Of a stretch of DNA of 64,000 nt, positions 44,899-57,334 are shown piece by piece (the first letter of the stretch is position 1; the number at the start of each line of letters is the position of its first letter). Made by a program: the position numbers and the translations under genes. The notes beneath the pieces were generated by a model that worked only from the letters and a program-made list of their open reading frames with translations, searched no databases and had not been told where the DNA came from. This stretch comes from Branchiostoma floridae (taxonomy: Eukaryota; Chordata; Leptocardii; Amphioxiformes; Branchiostomatidae), in contig NC_049987.1 of NCBI RefSeq assembly GCF_000003815.2, forward strand, positions 16,195,390-16,259,389, in the 5' to 3' direction.

Positions 44899-46833
44899 AT
44901 GTTCCGTTCTGACGACTACAATGAGTTTGGCGGGTATTGTGACTCCGACGTCAATAGCGGGAGCGACAGAGAATCAATTGAAGAGGGCTCTTGCTATGTC
45001 AATATCAAATACAAAGCCCAGGGACGCAAGTTCCTTGCTGAACTTGCCAGCCAGCGTAAGAACGGGGAATTCCTCGATGTTGTGGTACAAGTAGAGGGTA
45101 GTGAGTTCCCTTGCCATCGCGCAGTGCTTGCATGTACACCATACTTCAAAACCATGCTGTCGTCCAACTTCACTGAAAGTACCTCAAAGGCCGTACAGCT
45201 GCATGGCATTGACCCATCCAGCTTCTCAAAAATCCTGGACTTCCTATATACAGGGGAAATCTGCATCGGTAAAGACGATGTCCAAGACGTTCTACAGACG
45301 GCGCATATGCTACAGTGCGAAAAGATTCTACAGTACTGCCAGAAATTCATCCAAGACAACCTTTGCCCGGATAACTGTCTGGGCGTCTTGCGCCTGACAG
45401 ACATGTATGGTGATCTTTCTGACCTGAAGAAGAGCGCGAGGACCATGACAGTCTCAAACTTCTCAGAGGCCACAAAAGATGAGGAGTTCCTTAGCCTTTC
45501 GTTGGAAGATCTCTTAGATCTACTTGGAGATAAAGATCTGAAAGCTGAAGACGACGTTGTCAATTCTGTGATGAGGTGGCTCGACCATGCCCCCGAGAGC
45601 CGTCAAACAGCAATCTTAAAGATTTTGCCAGAAATCCGTTTATCTTGCGTGAAAGTTAGCGTGCTACGGAAGCTCGAGTCACACCCTGCGATACGGGACT
45701 CCGCTGAATGTCTGGCAAAGATCACAGCAGCCAGAGAGAAACATCTTCTCGGTACACATGTAGAGAAAGAAGAGGCAAGGAGTAACAGATGCGGGGTATC
45801 GGACAAGCTGGCAATCATTGTCGGCGGTTGGAAGGCAGTCAATAAACCACATCTCCGCATAAACGGCGAGTCAGAACCCCTTTCTGTACATCCTTCGCCC
45901 GGACCCCTGCAAAGCATAATTTGCTTAGATCCAGATAATCAACAATATTACCACATAGCTAACCTTCCAACGCCTGTCAATGGGTACATGAGCGTGGCAA
46001 ATGCAAGGGAACACCTGTACGTGACAGGTGGGCGGGAGAATCGTCTTATCGGCAAGGGTCCTTACCCTAGCCCATCCAGGCAAGCATTTCGGTACCATTT
46101 CCCCTCAGACAAGTGGCTGAGGTTGCCCGACATGCCCCTCGGAAGGGCAGGGCATCAGTCGGTGGTCGTTGACGGGAAACTCTTTCTGACCGGCGGTGAC
46201 GCTGAGGAGAAGCCTTTGGTGACCATGGATTGCTATGATCCCGAAGAAGCAGCTTGGATAAAGCTACCCGTGCCACCTACATTATTCACTCAGTCATCCA
46301 CAAAGTTGACAATGACAGCTTTCGGAGACAAGGTTGTATTCATCACGGTGACTCCAACTGAGTTAGAGAGACTCTTTAACCTGTGTGTGCATTTGTTTAA
46401 TGTGAAAACCAACGGTTGGAGGAAAGCCGATACATTTTTGGGGAACGCTTGGGCGGAGGTCCCAGACGTCTTTCTTCCGTCCTCTGCCAATGGCAAGCTT
46501 TATATCCGTGCCGTATATACAGCGACATCACATTATTCCGAACAGTACATTTTCGATGACGAGACGCAGACCATCACTTCTGAGAGGTCTGACGATAAAC
46601 AGTGTTTCATAGATGACCTCCTTTGCGCGCAAAGGGAGTACTACTACTTCTCCACGAAAGGAAAAGAAATTGTAGATAACATCAGCAACTACGGGTCTGG
46701 AAATAACTACTGTCCAAAAAAGTGCGCGCCTCTTCCCTTTGCCTTATTCGGCCAAAGCTTCCTTGACATCCAAAAGAGCCTAGTAGGATGGTACTGCCGA
46801 GACCTTGCCGCACTGGAGGAAGAGAACGAGTGA
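44899..46833 (+). CDS. BTB-BACK-Kelch (KLHL-like) protein
   Basis: A single-exon frame of 644 aa from ATG at 44,899. The upstream in-frame ATG at 44,836 is rejected because an acceptor-like CTTATAGCAG lies between them, suggesting a non-coding first exon. Residues about 48-150 are a BTB domain (FLDVVVQVEGSEFPCHRAVL, YLYTGE-type pattern LDFLYTGEICI). BACK follows to about 260 (NCLGVLRLTDMY, VMRWLDHAPESRQ). Then come divergent Kelch repeats (LAIIVGG, LYVTGGRE, LFLTGGDAEEKP, MDCYDPEEAAW). Members of this family are usually substrate adaptors of Cullin-3 ubiquitin ligases: BTB binds the cullin and Kelch binds the substrate. The acidic N-terminus (DDYNEF, DSDVNSGSDRES) is typical of some amphioxus expansions, but I cannot name an orthologue. 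No damage is visible. Confidence 0.92.
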   Translation: MFRSDDYNEFGGYCDSDVNSGSDRESIEEGSCYVNIKYKAQGRKFLAELASQRKNGEFLDVVVQVEGSEFPCHRAVLACTPYFKTMLSSNFTESTSKAVQLHGIDPSSFSKILDFLYTGEICIGKDDVQDVLQTAHMLQCEKILQYCQKFIQDNLCPDNCLGVLRLTDMYGDLSDLKKSARTMTVSNFSEATKDEEFLSLSLEDLLDLLGDKDLKAEDDVVNSVMRWLDHAPESRQTAILKILPEIRLSCVKVSVLRKLESHPAIRDSAECLAKITAAREKHLLGTHVEKEEARSNRCGVSDKLAIIVGGWKAVNKPHLRINGESEPLSVHPSPGPLQSIICLDPDNQQYYHIANLPTPVNGYMSVANAREHLYVTGGRENRLIGKGPYPSPSRQAFRYHFPSDKWLRLPDMPLGRAGHQSVVVDGKLFLTGGDAEEKPLVTMDCYDPEEAAWIKLPVPPTLFTQSSTKLTMTAFGDKVVFITVTPTELERLFNLCVHLFNVKTNGWRKADTFLGNAWAEVPDVFLPSSANGKLYIRAVYTATSHYSEQYIFDDETQTITSERSDDKQCFIDDLLCAQREYYYFSTKGKEIVDNISNYGSGNNYCPKKCAPLPFALFGQSFLDIQKSLVGWYCRDLAALEEENE

Positions 46834-47269
46834 GAAGGGTCGGATTTAGGATTTTTGTATTCATAATACACCAGCACTCAATATCACTCTTTATAAATCT
46901 CTCCCACCTCGCCATCGAGCGTCATTGGGTAATATAATGCATCTCAGTAAAATGGCTGTGTTCTAATAGTTAGCTTGACTTTTACTATTTATCAACCAAT
47001 CTTAGTCTTATTTTGATTTAGACAACAACATGCTCATCACGAAAGTTCTAGTTCTAAAATCATCTGGCAAGTATACATGGTATACCTATTATCATACAAA
47101 TTGAGGTATGAGCATAGTACGAAACAGCTCTATGGTATACGCTTGAAGTGTTTCGAAGGAAACTGCAATGCAGTATGTCAATCAATCAATCTATTAGTCA
47201 ATTGACCAATCAGATGAAAAGCTATATACACGCATGTATGCTCCTTAATTGTAGAGGATGTGTTTGTGT

Positions 47270-47294
47270 GTATATCTGTGTGTGTGTGTGTGTA

Positions 47295-47327
<33 letters not shown>

Positions 47328-47356
47328 GTTTCACTGTTTGTGTCTGTGTCTGTGTG
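47270..47356 (+). repeat. TG microsatellite
   Basis: (TG)n interrupted by a few A, T and C. Confidence 0.95.
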
Positions 47357-47379
47357 TAACAATATAACTCAAGGTCGGC

Positions 47380-49230
47380 TTTACGGATTGCCTTCAAACT
47401 TGAAAGTAATTCATCTCCGCCGTTCCTGGACCGAATGAACCGAATTTGGCACAGGGGTAGAATGGGCCAATACCTTGATGCTTTTTTCTCAGTTTTTTTA
47501 TATCTGCCTCTAAAATGATTTTATTGAGGTTTAAAGGTCATGTTTTGACCAAAACGGTATATTTGGCCCCCTGTACCCTGGTCTTACAATGGAATGGCCT
47601 GAAATTTGGTGTATATAGGCATTAGATAGTTGTTAAAATGATCCAAGTAAAAGTTTTGACATAAACTACTTTAAAATGATTAATTTTGGCACTTTTCTGA
47701 TGGGAAATTTGTTTTCTTTTGGCCTCCTGACGTGACCTTCCGTGACCCCGCACAGAGCCCACACCTGTGCGCGAAGAGGGCGAAGGCTAATTAATATTCA
47801 TAAGCGGGGCCCCACGATTCCGTATATACTGCAGTGTTCCCGCCAGAATTTTTTTCGGGGGCCGCCGAAGAACGCCGAAGGCCCCGGCCCGGCAGGGTCC
47901 AGGGGCAGAGCCCTGTTGGGGGTCCCAGATGGCGAAGTCCGCCTGAAACTCTTGCACTTTAGGCTATTCGGAAGGCTTATTGAATCAGTTTTTAGGGGCA
48001 TTTCTGTGATAATCGCAGCAGTCACTTAACTTCTCTTCAGGAGTTTAGCGTAACAGTATTTCAGGTCAAACCGTCAAAGGCAACTAAAAACAAACTTTAA
48101 CGTTAATGACTTCAACAGTACTTATAACTTTTGTCCGGTTTGCCATCGAAGTTGAATCGCTAGCGATGGTAGTTTCGCTGCGCTGTTAGCTCCGTACGTT
48201 TTGAGAAGGTTCCGTTTATCACGGAACTGCTGTTGTTTCAGAAATCTCACGGACTTATGCTTACAAACACGTAAATTCCTAACTTGTGTTTCTTCTTTCT
48301 TTCTTTCTCCAAATTTTCAAATCGAATCATCTCCGTCGTTCCTGGACCGAATGACCTGAAATTTTGGTACAGGCGTGCATGGGGTATTTATTTAAAGAAC
48401 CTAATTTTCATTTTTGGCGTATATCACTTCAAAATGACCCATTTCGGGGTTTTACGGGACGTGTTTTGGCCATTCTCGACGTTTAGTGCGTTCCATATAT
48501 GGCAAACAAAGCAATAACTCCCGCCCTGGGCGACAGGTGACAGGTGTCGGTCTGCTAATTAATTGAATTGTGCCGCCAGCCAATCAGCGAAGAGAAAGGA
48601 ACACTTCGTCGGCAATTACACAACATCTGATTGTCATGTTTAAATGTAGACGGAACCATTCATTATATTTCAGCCATACATAGTATGGTGAAATATATTG
48701 TATCCGTAATGTTTCTTCTTCTTTCTTTCTTTCTCCTGTCAAATCTTCATCTCCGCCGTTCCTGAACCGAATGACCTGAAATTTGGCACAAGGGTAGAGT
48801 GGGTCAATACCAAGGTGTTTTTCTCATTTTATTCATATCTGCCTCTAAAATGATTTTATTGAAGTTTAAAGGTCACGTTTTGACCAAAACGGTATATCTT
48901 GGCCCCCTGTATACTTGAATTACAATGGAATGACCTTAAATTTGGTGTAGATGGGCATTAGATAGTTGGTAAAATGATCCAAGTAAAATTTTTGGCATAA
49001 ACCAATTTCAAATTATCAATTTCTGCACTTTTCTGAGGGGAAATTGGTTTTCTTTCGGTCTTCTCCCGTGAACTCCCGTGACCCCAGAGCCCACACGTGC
49101 CAGGTGCCAGCGGTCTGGGGAGAGCGAGAGTTAATTTCTTTATGGACACCAGCCAATCAGCGACGAGAAAGGCGAATGCTAGGTAATATTCATAAGCGGG
49201 GCCTTGCAATCCCGTATATACACAAACAAA
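47380..49230 (+). repeat. Three partial copies of one repeat in direct order
   Basis: Starts at about 47,410, 48,325 and 48,745 share CATCTCCGCCGTTCCTGGAC (with small changes) and CCGAATGA. Copies 1 and 3 also share TATCTGCCTCTAAAATGATT, TTGACCAAAACGGTATAT and, at their ends, ATATTCATAAGCGGGGCC (47,795 and 49,185). Copy 2 is shortened and joined to different sequence. Non-coding. Confidence 0.8.
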
Positions 49231-50690
49231 TGCATATTACAGCCTTACAGTGGCCACATGTTACCCTGTGCCCGGTTTTAGATTGTACTTTGCGAGGATT
49301 TGGAGTTCAGACAGGGTCATTTGAGCGGTAGCGGACGGTACGCGTGCCTTGAACGTTAGAATACAAGTCTGTGTCGATGAATTTACCAACATTCCGCATG
49401 GCACTATCAATCATTTTCGGCAGATTTGACTTTGGGGGTTAGTTGAGACAATCGAGAAAATGTTACTTGGCAGAAAACGCGGGAAAATTGGACAGTTTGC
49501 ATTTAGTTTTGATACGTAAGTTTGACAGTGGCGAGAATGCATGTATTTTTTTCCGAACAAATGTAAGTACTTCTAGTGTTGTTGTTGTTCTTTTTTGACG
49601 TAAACTTTGTACATTCAAATTGTAAGTAACTTTAAACTGCCAGAGTTTGAGCCCAATAAAACACTCTCAGTACCAGAGTATCACCACTGACCTCCGAACA
49701 GAAACCCCCGAACAAGGTAGAAACTCCTATCCTCCGGGTCTCGCACGCTACGAGCAGGAAATTATAACACTCAGAGAAGATTACGTCCGATGGCTGATTG
49801 CATACAAAGTAAAACAATTTAACAGTAGTATGCAAGGGGCATATACTTAACAAAGAATTCGAAGGAAAATGAAATATGTAGATAAAGCCAAATCAAGTTA
49901 ACTTGTTGGTCCTGGGATTTTTCAGAAAAGAAATGAAGTGACAGGGTGGTAAAATTCTTGTAAAAATTCGAGACGTCTCCGTTTATGTAATGGCTCATAC
50001 AAAACAAGAAGAAGATTGGAGTGTTTAGCTTGAAAAAAACACTCCTACTACACAGTACCTGCACCTGCTTGACAATTATCAAAACGTATGCCCTACTTGA
50101 TTAAAAAAAGTTCACTGCAATAATAAATGTACCCACATCACAAGGAGATTATAACGGTACTTAGACCTAGTTATCGAAGTGGAAATTGTTGAATGGCGTC
50201 ATGTAATTTCATGATGAAAAGCTTCTGAATGGAAGTTGCGTTTTTTTTCACTCTCGGAAAAAAAGGAGCTGCCGCAATTCTAAAAACCAATCAGTTATGC
50301 ATAGGCGCTCCTGTGGAAGATTATATTCTTCCATATGGGCCCGGGCATATTGGGCAAGGTCTGTTTTGACCAGGAATCAATTCACAATATTAGTTCTCTT
50401 TTAGGGATAACTTGCAGTTGAAATATTGCATTTTTGGTACAGGGGTGACTTGGCACAGTTCAATGTTGCGTGGAATGGGTATGGCTGGAATATGCTGTAT
50501 TTGCACCCAAGCAAATGTCGGCCTTTCTAGTTCATGTACTTAATAATATATCATATACACTTGTGTTCACAGTCTTTTAGCTCATAATGATGTATAATAT
50601 AATACACGTGCTACCATGTTTGAAAATTTGGCATACATTTGGTAAAGATATCTCAAAATAACTCAATGTAAAACGCCAATGATTATCTTC
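49231..50690. other. No gene seen
   Basis: Non-coding. A stretch near 49,560 (CAAATGTAAGTACTTCTAGT) is related to 44,450, both followed by GTTGTTG and TTTGACGTAAA, so a further dispersed repeat is present. Confidence 0.4.
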
Positions 50691-52260
50691 GCCAAGAAGA
50701 CTATGTTTTCTGTTACATGGGTCTGTATGTAGGTCAACAGCATATAAGTCGAGAAATTGTGAATGAATCTTTTTCACTTTTGGTAGGTGTGTAGCGGTTG
50801 TGAAAATGTATGCCTAGTTCGACAACGGTTTACCTGGCGTTTTCCTACGGCACAGCAGCGAGCTTGGTAATTCTGCGGTTTGTTTTGGGCAGCATAAGTC
50901 AAAATGCAGCTGGGGGATTTTCACGATATTTGGTAGGTGTGTAGCTGTTATGGAGAGGATTGAAGAGAACTGCGAGACTGGCTTATCTAGCTTTTACCTT
51001 TAGTTCTGTAGCTAGCTTTGTACGTAAGTGCGCTTGTACGTAACTCGAGATGTTCTTGATGGATGTTGATGATTTTTGGTGGATAGGTAGGGTCACAAAA
51101 AGGGAGGTCAAGTTCGATAATGGGAGGGAGGTCAAGTTCGACTGGTTTTGGTATTGCAAGTGTGCATCAAAGTTTTCACTGAAATTTTCTTGAAGTGTCA
51201 GGTTTATCATTTTTAAGTGGTGGATAGCTGGGAGTAAACGGTGTAAGTTTGGGCCCCTAGCAGCTTGTTTGGAACAGCAGTGAGTCTTATAGTTTGTAAC
51301 TTTTGAGAAGGATAGTAATAACTTTTGGTAGGTAGGTACCTTGGGTGATAATCAACATAATGAGATGCAAATTATGCAAATAGATATCTATTTTGAACAA
51401 TTACTTGGAAAAACTTCTGTGACCGCTGTATCATGCTGCATTGTGTTAAGGTAGCAGAACACAGTTTTCGGCCAATGGGGATTTCTATAGTTAAGGGCCT
51501 CAAGGTGACTAGCTTCGACGCATTGAAAAATATAGTAGGGTGCACTTTTGGAATACCAAAATCGGATATGTTTGAGTTGAAGGTACAAGCCACAATATAT
51601 TAAGAAACAAAAAAATACTGTCGGCGTATCGTCTTCTCACGCCCTCTTTGAAATGCCCCTCTGCGGAGGTCACAGAACTGCAGCCGGCTCACGCTAGAAA
51701 GGCAGTTGCGTAATGGGGCGCATTTATACACAAAATAGAAAACTTTCACAATCCAAACCATGCAGTCTCAGAGTCGACACCTTCCGTGACCACGTAGCAC
51801 AGGTTATATCTGGCTGCCCCTCAAATAAGGCTTTTTACCTCTCCTTCAACAAGTTTATCCGTACTATTTTATGTACCCGCGTCATACACCCCGGGGTTCG
51901 CGCATTAATACTGTGTTCTGCTACCTTAACGTCGGTAGCGTGATTTACAGCTGGTGTCTTTAGATCTAGGTCAATAGGTCAACATGATACAGCTGGCATT
52001 ATTGTAGTTAGGCCATTGGAAAACAAGACTGGTTTCATGGAGATAGTTTAAGTGAATCTGATGATAGGGAGATACTAATTATGTAAAAAGAGCTAATTTG
52101 CATAAATTATGAAATCCGACACTTTCCATGATAGTACAGGTTGTACGATGTGTCATCTGTCACTGAGAAAGAAAGGAATATCGATAAATATCAATTATGC
52201 AAATAAGGACCTCATTTGAATGATTAATGAGAACAAACTTTTTATACTATGATAGGAATT
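50690..52260 (+). repeat. Second copy group of the 2.2-4.6 kb repeat family
   Basis: TTGGTAGGTGTGTAGC occurs twice (about 50,780 and 50,930), with AGGTCAAGTTCGATAATGGG, GGGCCCCTAGCAGCTTG and GAGCTAATTTGCATAA, all matching the first family group. It is interrupted by the TTAA-flanked element at 51,446-51,929. Confidence 0.7.
51446..51929. mobile_element. Small non-autonomous TTAA element
   Basis: TTAA followed by GGTAGCAGAACACAG at 51,446, and CTGTGTTCTGCTACC followed by TTAA at 51,926-51,929: perfect 15-bp inverted ends and a TTAA duplication, 476 bp inside. The GG start and TTAA target suit Kolobok-type (less so piggyBac) elements. No transposase inside. It is inserted in an older repeat. 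Confidence 0.85.
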
Positions 52261-53427
52261 TTTACCATCGCCCAAAACAGGTTACGGTATGTTTTTGGTT
52301 GTGCCATGGTGGAGTGGCTGCAGTGTGGTTGTGTATGTATGTCATCAGCATAACTCAGGCGAAAAGCTGAGTGAGACCTTAGACTTAGAGTCACGAATAA
52401 AGACACTATCCATAACAAGCATTGTTACAAGCCTGCTATCATTTTACATCGCCATTTTATAAAACACCTCCCGAGACTATAGTAATGAAAGGGTGTGTGA
52501 CCAACATATGATATGACAGATAATCACCTTAGAGTATAGAGACAGTTACAGTATCATTTCCATACAGCAACAATAATTTGAAACTACACATGAATCATTG
52601 GAACAACATTGTCTACTTTATAATTCCGTTTCTAATTTTGCAATTGGAATAAGATAAGAATCATTTCCTTAATGGACGCCATGTATCAAAGGCAGTCATA
52701 ACGCCACTCTAGATCTCTAATCCTCACAGCTCTAGAACCTGTCATGAAATGCGGGTGTGTGATTCTTATCTTATGCCCGATACAGGGCATCTAGAAGTAA
52801 AACGAAGCGACATGAGATGTCATTTGCACCCCGCTCTGTACGATTGCTGTACGAAAGTGCTAGATGATCGGCAAAGAATGTTGATTCTGTCATGTATATT
52901 TTCTTAATCCGATTGCTGTCTAATTTTAAATGTTGTAAATGTATTAATGTTTTAAAGTTGATTCTGTGACTGATGACGTATTTCATGTGTATATACATGC
53001 CAAGTCATCCAGAAATAAAGCTGAAAAATCTGAGCCAGTAAAGGTGTGACACACCTGTTCTCTCACCACATTCAACGGGCTGTCCAACAATCTTTCTACT
53101 ACAGTACAATGCTACTTTTTCTAGTTAAAAAGGTATACTTAAAAAGAGCAAGAGTTAAAACAAAATAGTCAAAGATCACTATATCACTAGCACGAACGTC
53201 TTCATCAAACTGTCAAAACTGCTTTAAATACATTAATGAAATAAACATTACCAGTACTTTAAGAGTATACAGAACTTTCGTTCAATCATTTCCTCACTCG
53301 CTACTTGGATGCGAAAATAATGCGCTGTTACTCCAAGAAGTACGCCGAGACTTTCCAAATGTCGTCCAATGACGAGTGAATTTGATCGACGTATTGTCCA
53401 ACCATTTCATTACCAAATACAATGTCA
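52261..53427. other. 3' flank of the EGF-lectin gene
   Basis: Non-coding. The 3' UTR of the - strand gene must lie at the right side of this stretch. I see no clear AATAAA on the - strand. Confidence 0.35.
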
Positions 53428-56400
53428 TTACTTTGATTTCTCGCAAATGTATGGCTTCTTCTTGCTGCAGTTAAGATCCGCCCACTGTCCCGCTGTCCTA
53501 GGTTTGACGCCAGGCCACCAATGATCCCTTCCGGCCTATCGAAAACATCAGGTTTTGTTTATTGATCAACAGAATACAGTACAAGACAGAGGGGTGGTGA
53601 ACTCTAGCATCATGCTAATATTAACATCATATCTCAAGAAAAAGTTAACAACTGACAAAGACAAATGAAATAATGATAACCAGAACAGGCAATTCACAGC
53701 AAGTTAGAAAATGGTTTTGGTAGTCCAAGATACAGCGTAACAAGTTATAGATTGAAAGCTTTTAGTATGTAGTTACGAAGCGTTCAATATGTGCAATATA
53801 AGTTGGGGTTATGTTTGAAATACTGCAGTGGGGCAGTATAAAAAAATGCACATCGCTTTCGTTTCGACACAGTTACAGTTGGCGAATGGCAAGTTGGCAA
53901 ATGCAAGTCAGCCTATTAAAACTTTCGATACGAATATTAGTGATCAGTTCCAAGTCCTAGTGCAACATGATATATATCTTTTAATCTCAATACCTTCCTT
54001 GCCAATTTCGTCATTTCATTCTCTTTCAATTTCTGGTGCGGTTGTGCGGCTTAACGGTAGACTGTTTGGCCCAAAATGAGAGGTTTTGGGTTCGACTTCG
54101 TTAATATGCAACCGGTCGTGTGCCCTTACGAAAGTGAAACTTTTTGAAGACTTTCCTCACTTCACTCAGCTGAAGATGAATGGAGGTCTCGTGTTTGAGA
54201 AAAGACACACCTTTAGCACGTAAAGGACCCCGCAACACTTATTGAAAGAAGTAGGAGTTCTTCCCGGTGTAAATGGCTAGCAATATTACCGTCTTATGGA
54301 AACACCTGTCGTATTGAGGTCACCTGAGTTAACACAGGACTTAAAAGTGGAAGTAAAATCAGAGGCCCGAACCCTGACTGCTACTTCCAGAAACCTAAGT
54401 CTAAGTCTAACACTAAATAGAAATCATTAACAGCAGGTTCACAAAACATAGACAAACACATGGGCAGAGAGAGAAACTGCAACTAAAACATAAAACCTCC
54501 TTTAATTAGCAAATGTAGCAAAAACGAAGAAAGAATTCACACCTTATTGTACATGACGACGCATCCCTCCCCGTGAACCCAGCTGTTGTTATCCGGCTGA
54601 CCCTCTGCCCAGTTGGTGTAAGAACACGATGATCCATCCGTCCACTCAAATCCTTTCTTTTTGCGTTTCAGTCCAACCCATACCATGTCGCCCTCTGCAC
54701 CTGCAAGACATAATCACATGTTCATGTTAGTTGGCCTACCCAGTAAACAGCCTTTAAGGCGTAAAACACCACTTTTGTAATCAATGGTGTTCTCGCCAAA
54801 AAGCAAAAGATTTGAACAAAAAAAAAAGTTCAATTAAGTCAACAAACAACTGTACGCTCATTGTTGGCAGGAGTTAGGGATAATTATTCTGTGAGAAAGT
54901 ATGGAAATCATGCTGATATTAAAGAGTAAAGTAGGTAAAAAGATTCCGGATACTTCACAATTAAAAGGTTTAGGCCGGACCAATTGCAAAACACACTGAT
55001 GTAAAGTTCCATCGGCGTCGTCTTTGTTTACAAAACTAGCGCCTACTCAGACTGAGGACCTACAGAGACCGGGGAAAAAACGTGAGGGCACAAAGATTTT
55101 GACAGAACTCTGCCTCTCAGAGCTCAAGACCCTCAATGTATTTCACTTATCTTTTAATTAAGGGTTAATGACCCGCCCCGAGGTGTATATGGTGTCATAA
55201 CGCCTGGTCCTTTGCTATAACCACCGAATAAAACCACCGAGTGAGCGGCTTTATGACACAATATAAACCGAGGAACAGGTGGGTCATTAACCCTATTATC
55301 ATATAGCCTATACTACCCACACTGACACATTTAAGAGTAGAGTAGAGTTTCCGGTTAAGTAGGAGCGACAAATTCCTTTACAAAACATACATCTTTTATT
55401 CAGTACATAAATTTGAACAGTGAATTTGAACAACATAAAACTTGTACGTTAGATGTATTTCTGTTCCAAGGCTTGAAATAAGAACAAAGTCGATTCATTA
55501 TGTTACAAACTGTTGCACGCTCCGTATTTCTCCACTCGCCCATTCTCCAGTTTGTCGAGTTCGTATCAGGCGCTAAATCTCTGCCGGCTTTCCTGAGGCA
55601 TTCCGGGATCCCTGTGCTTCACAGCTCTTGAGAATCTCGTTCACTACGAACTCAGACACGACTTCTCCGAAGAAAGGTAGCATTTTGGTCCTCCAGCGCC
55701 ATGACCGCTACTCAATGGCGGACCGTGGTGTTATTGTCGTCTGAACTTGAATGGGCGGGGGTGCAAATAATCTTTTTTCCATTTGCAATTTAAATTGGCC
55801 ATGACTTGAAATAGATTTTATTGTCTTAAATATTATAGGTAAGTCAATGTTGTTTTAATACGGCAAATGTTTTCTTTGAACAAAGAAACACGCACTGCCG
55901 ATGTTAATAGAGGGAGCCATCCCCCCTGCCATGCCTGTACTTATTCGCCTATCTTGGCAGATGGACGATTCCTGGATATCTCATTCTGATTGGCCAGCGT
56001 CCTGTTTGTGTGTCCTTCTGATTGGTTTAAACTTTCAAAAGTTTTTAATGCACACGTGCAATAACCACCTGCCTGGCCTGAATCTACGTGTTACGGCGTC
56101 ATAACCAACGTGGAACGGGGCCTTCTGATTGGTCCGCGGCGCCTGGCTATATGATAATGACCTATAAAGAATGATTTCTAAATGATTGTTCAATGATTCT
56201 AAAATTCAATGATTTTTAGTCACTACTTAGTTGCAAAATGGTCACCGTTCTGTGGAAATAGAATAACAGTGATGCATTATTCTCATCATATTTCTTCAGG
56301 TGTATGAACTGTTACTAAGTTACTAAGTACTTCACCTTCGTTAGGGAGGAGGACGGAATTCGCCTTCCTATACCGTGCCATATAGGCACAGTGGATAGCA

Positions 56401-57295
56401 ACCTACTACCACTATGTCTTCACTCTTAAGGCTATAGGACTACATTTACCTTTTATGGTATTTGCGATGAATGTGTTCTCATGGCTGCTCCGGACAGAGG
56501 CAAGATTAGCACCCATTCTTCTGCACTTTTGACTCGCTGAATCCTGGCTGACACTTTCCATCATGAGCTTGTAGCACTGGTTCTTGTATTCTTTCCACCC
56601 AGTCTGGCATTGTCGGGCTAACGCTGACAGAGCAATGATAAGTAAATATCAATAACCTGATTTTTCGAAAGTTTACTTGTTTACGGTTTTGATAATTCCT
56701 TTCAGCGTTTTATCCTGTAACGTCATTCATGTAATACTATGTTTATTAGGCAATGGAATGATATGATATATAGTTTCTATCCTGATCGCAGTTCGTTAGT
56801 ACGTTATGAAAGGAAATATCTCTAAAAGAAGAAATGCGAGAAGCATATTTATTGTGCACAAGAAGACGAACAGTTGTAGCAATAAGAAATAAAACACATT
56901 TGCCGACAGACAGTTCTGTCCAATCCATTCAGGTGAGCATGCACATTTATAACCATATTCGTTCTCACAGCGTCCATGTAGATAATATCATGGATTTCTA
57001 ATGCATTCTTTTATGTCTGTGCTGTCATGAAACATGTACTGTCACCAAATTAAGCTAACCAAAGCATGTTTGATAAAGAATGTTTAAAGACCGGAAAAAG
57101 AGGATGGAAAAACTAAAAAGAAGATGTTCAAAATTCTTCCATTGAAAAAGCTTAAAAGACTTAGAACTCACCTTGTTGACAGTTCTTACCAGTCCATCCA
57201 GGCGAGCAGGTACATTTGTATCCGCCATCTTGGTTCACACAGCGTCCATTTTGACATGGTGCTTTGATGCATTCATTGATGTCTGTTTGATGTAG

Positions 57296-57334
<39 letters not shown>

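Noticed and set aside
47148-47438. Frame over the TG microsatellite
   Set aside because: Cys/Val repeats from (TG)n, not a protein.
55560-55685. Short - strand frame starting [19 protein letters not shown]
   Set aside because: It is open for only about 36 codons, with no splice support or recognisable family, in an intron next to MITE sequence.
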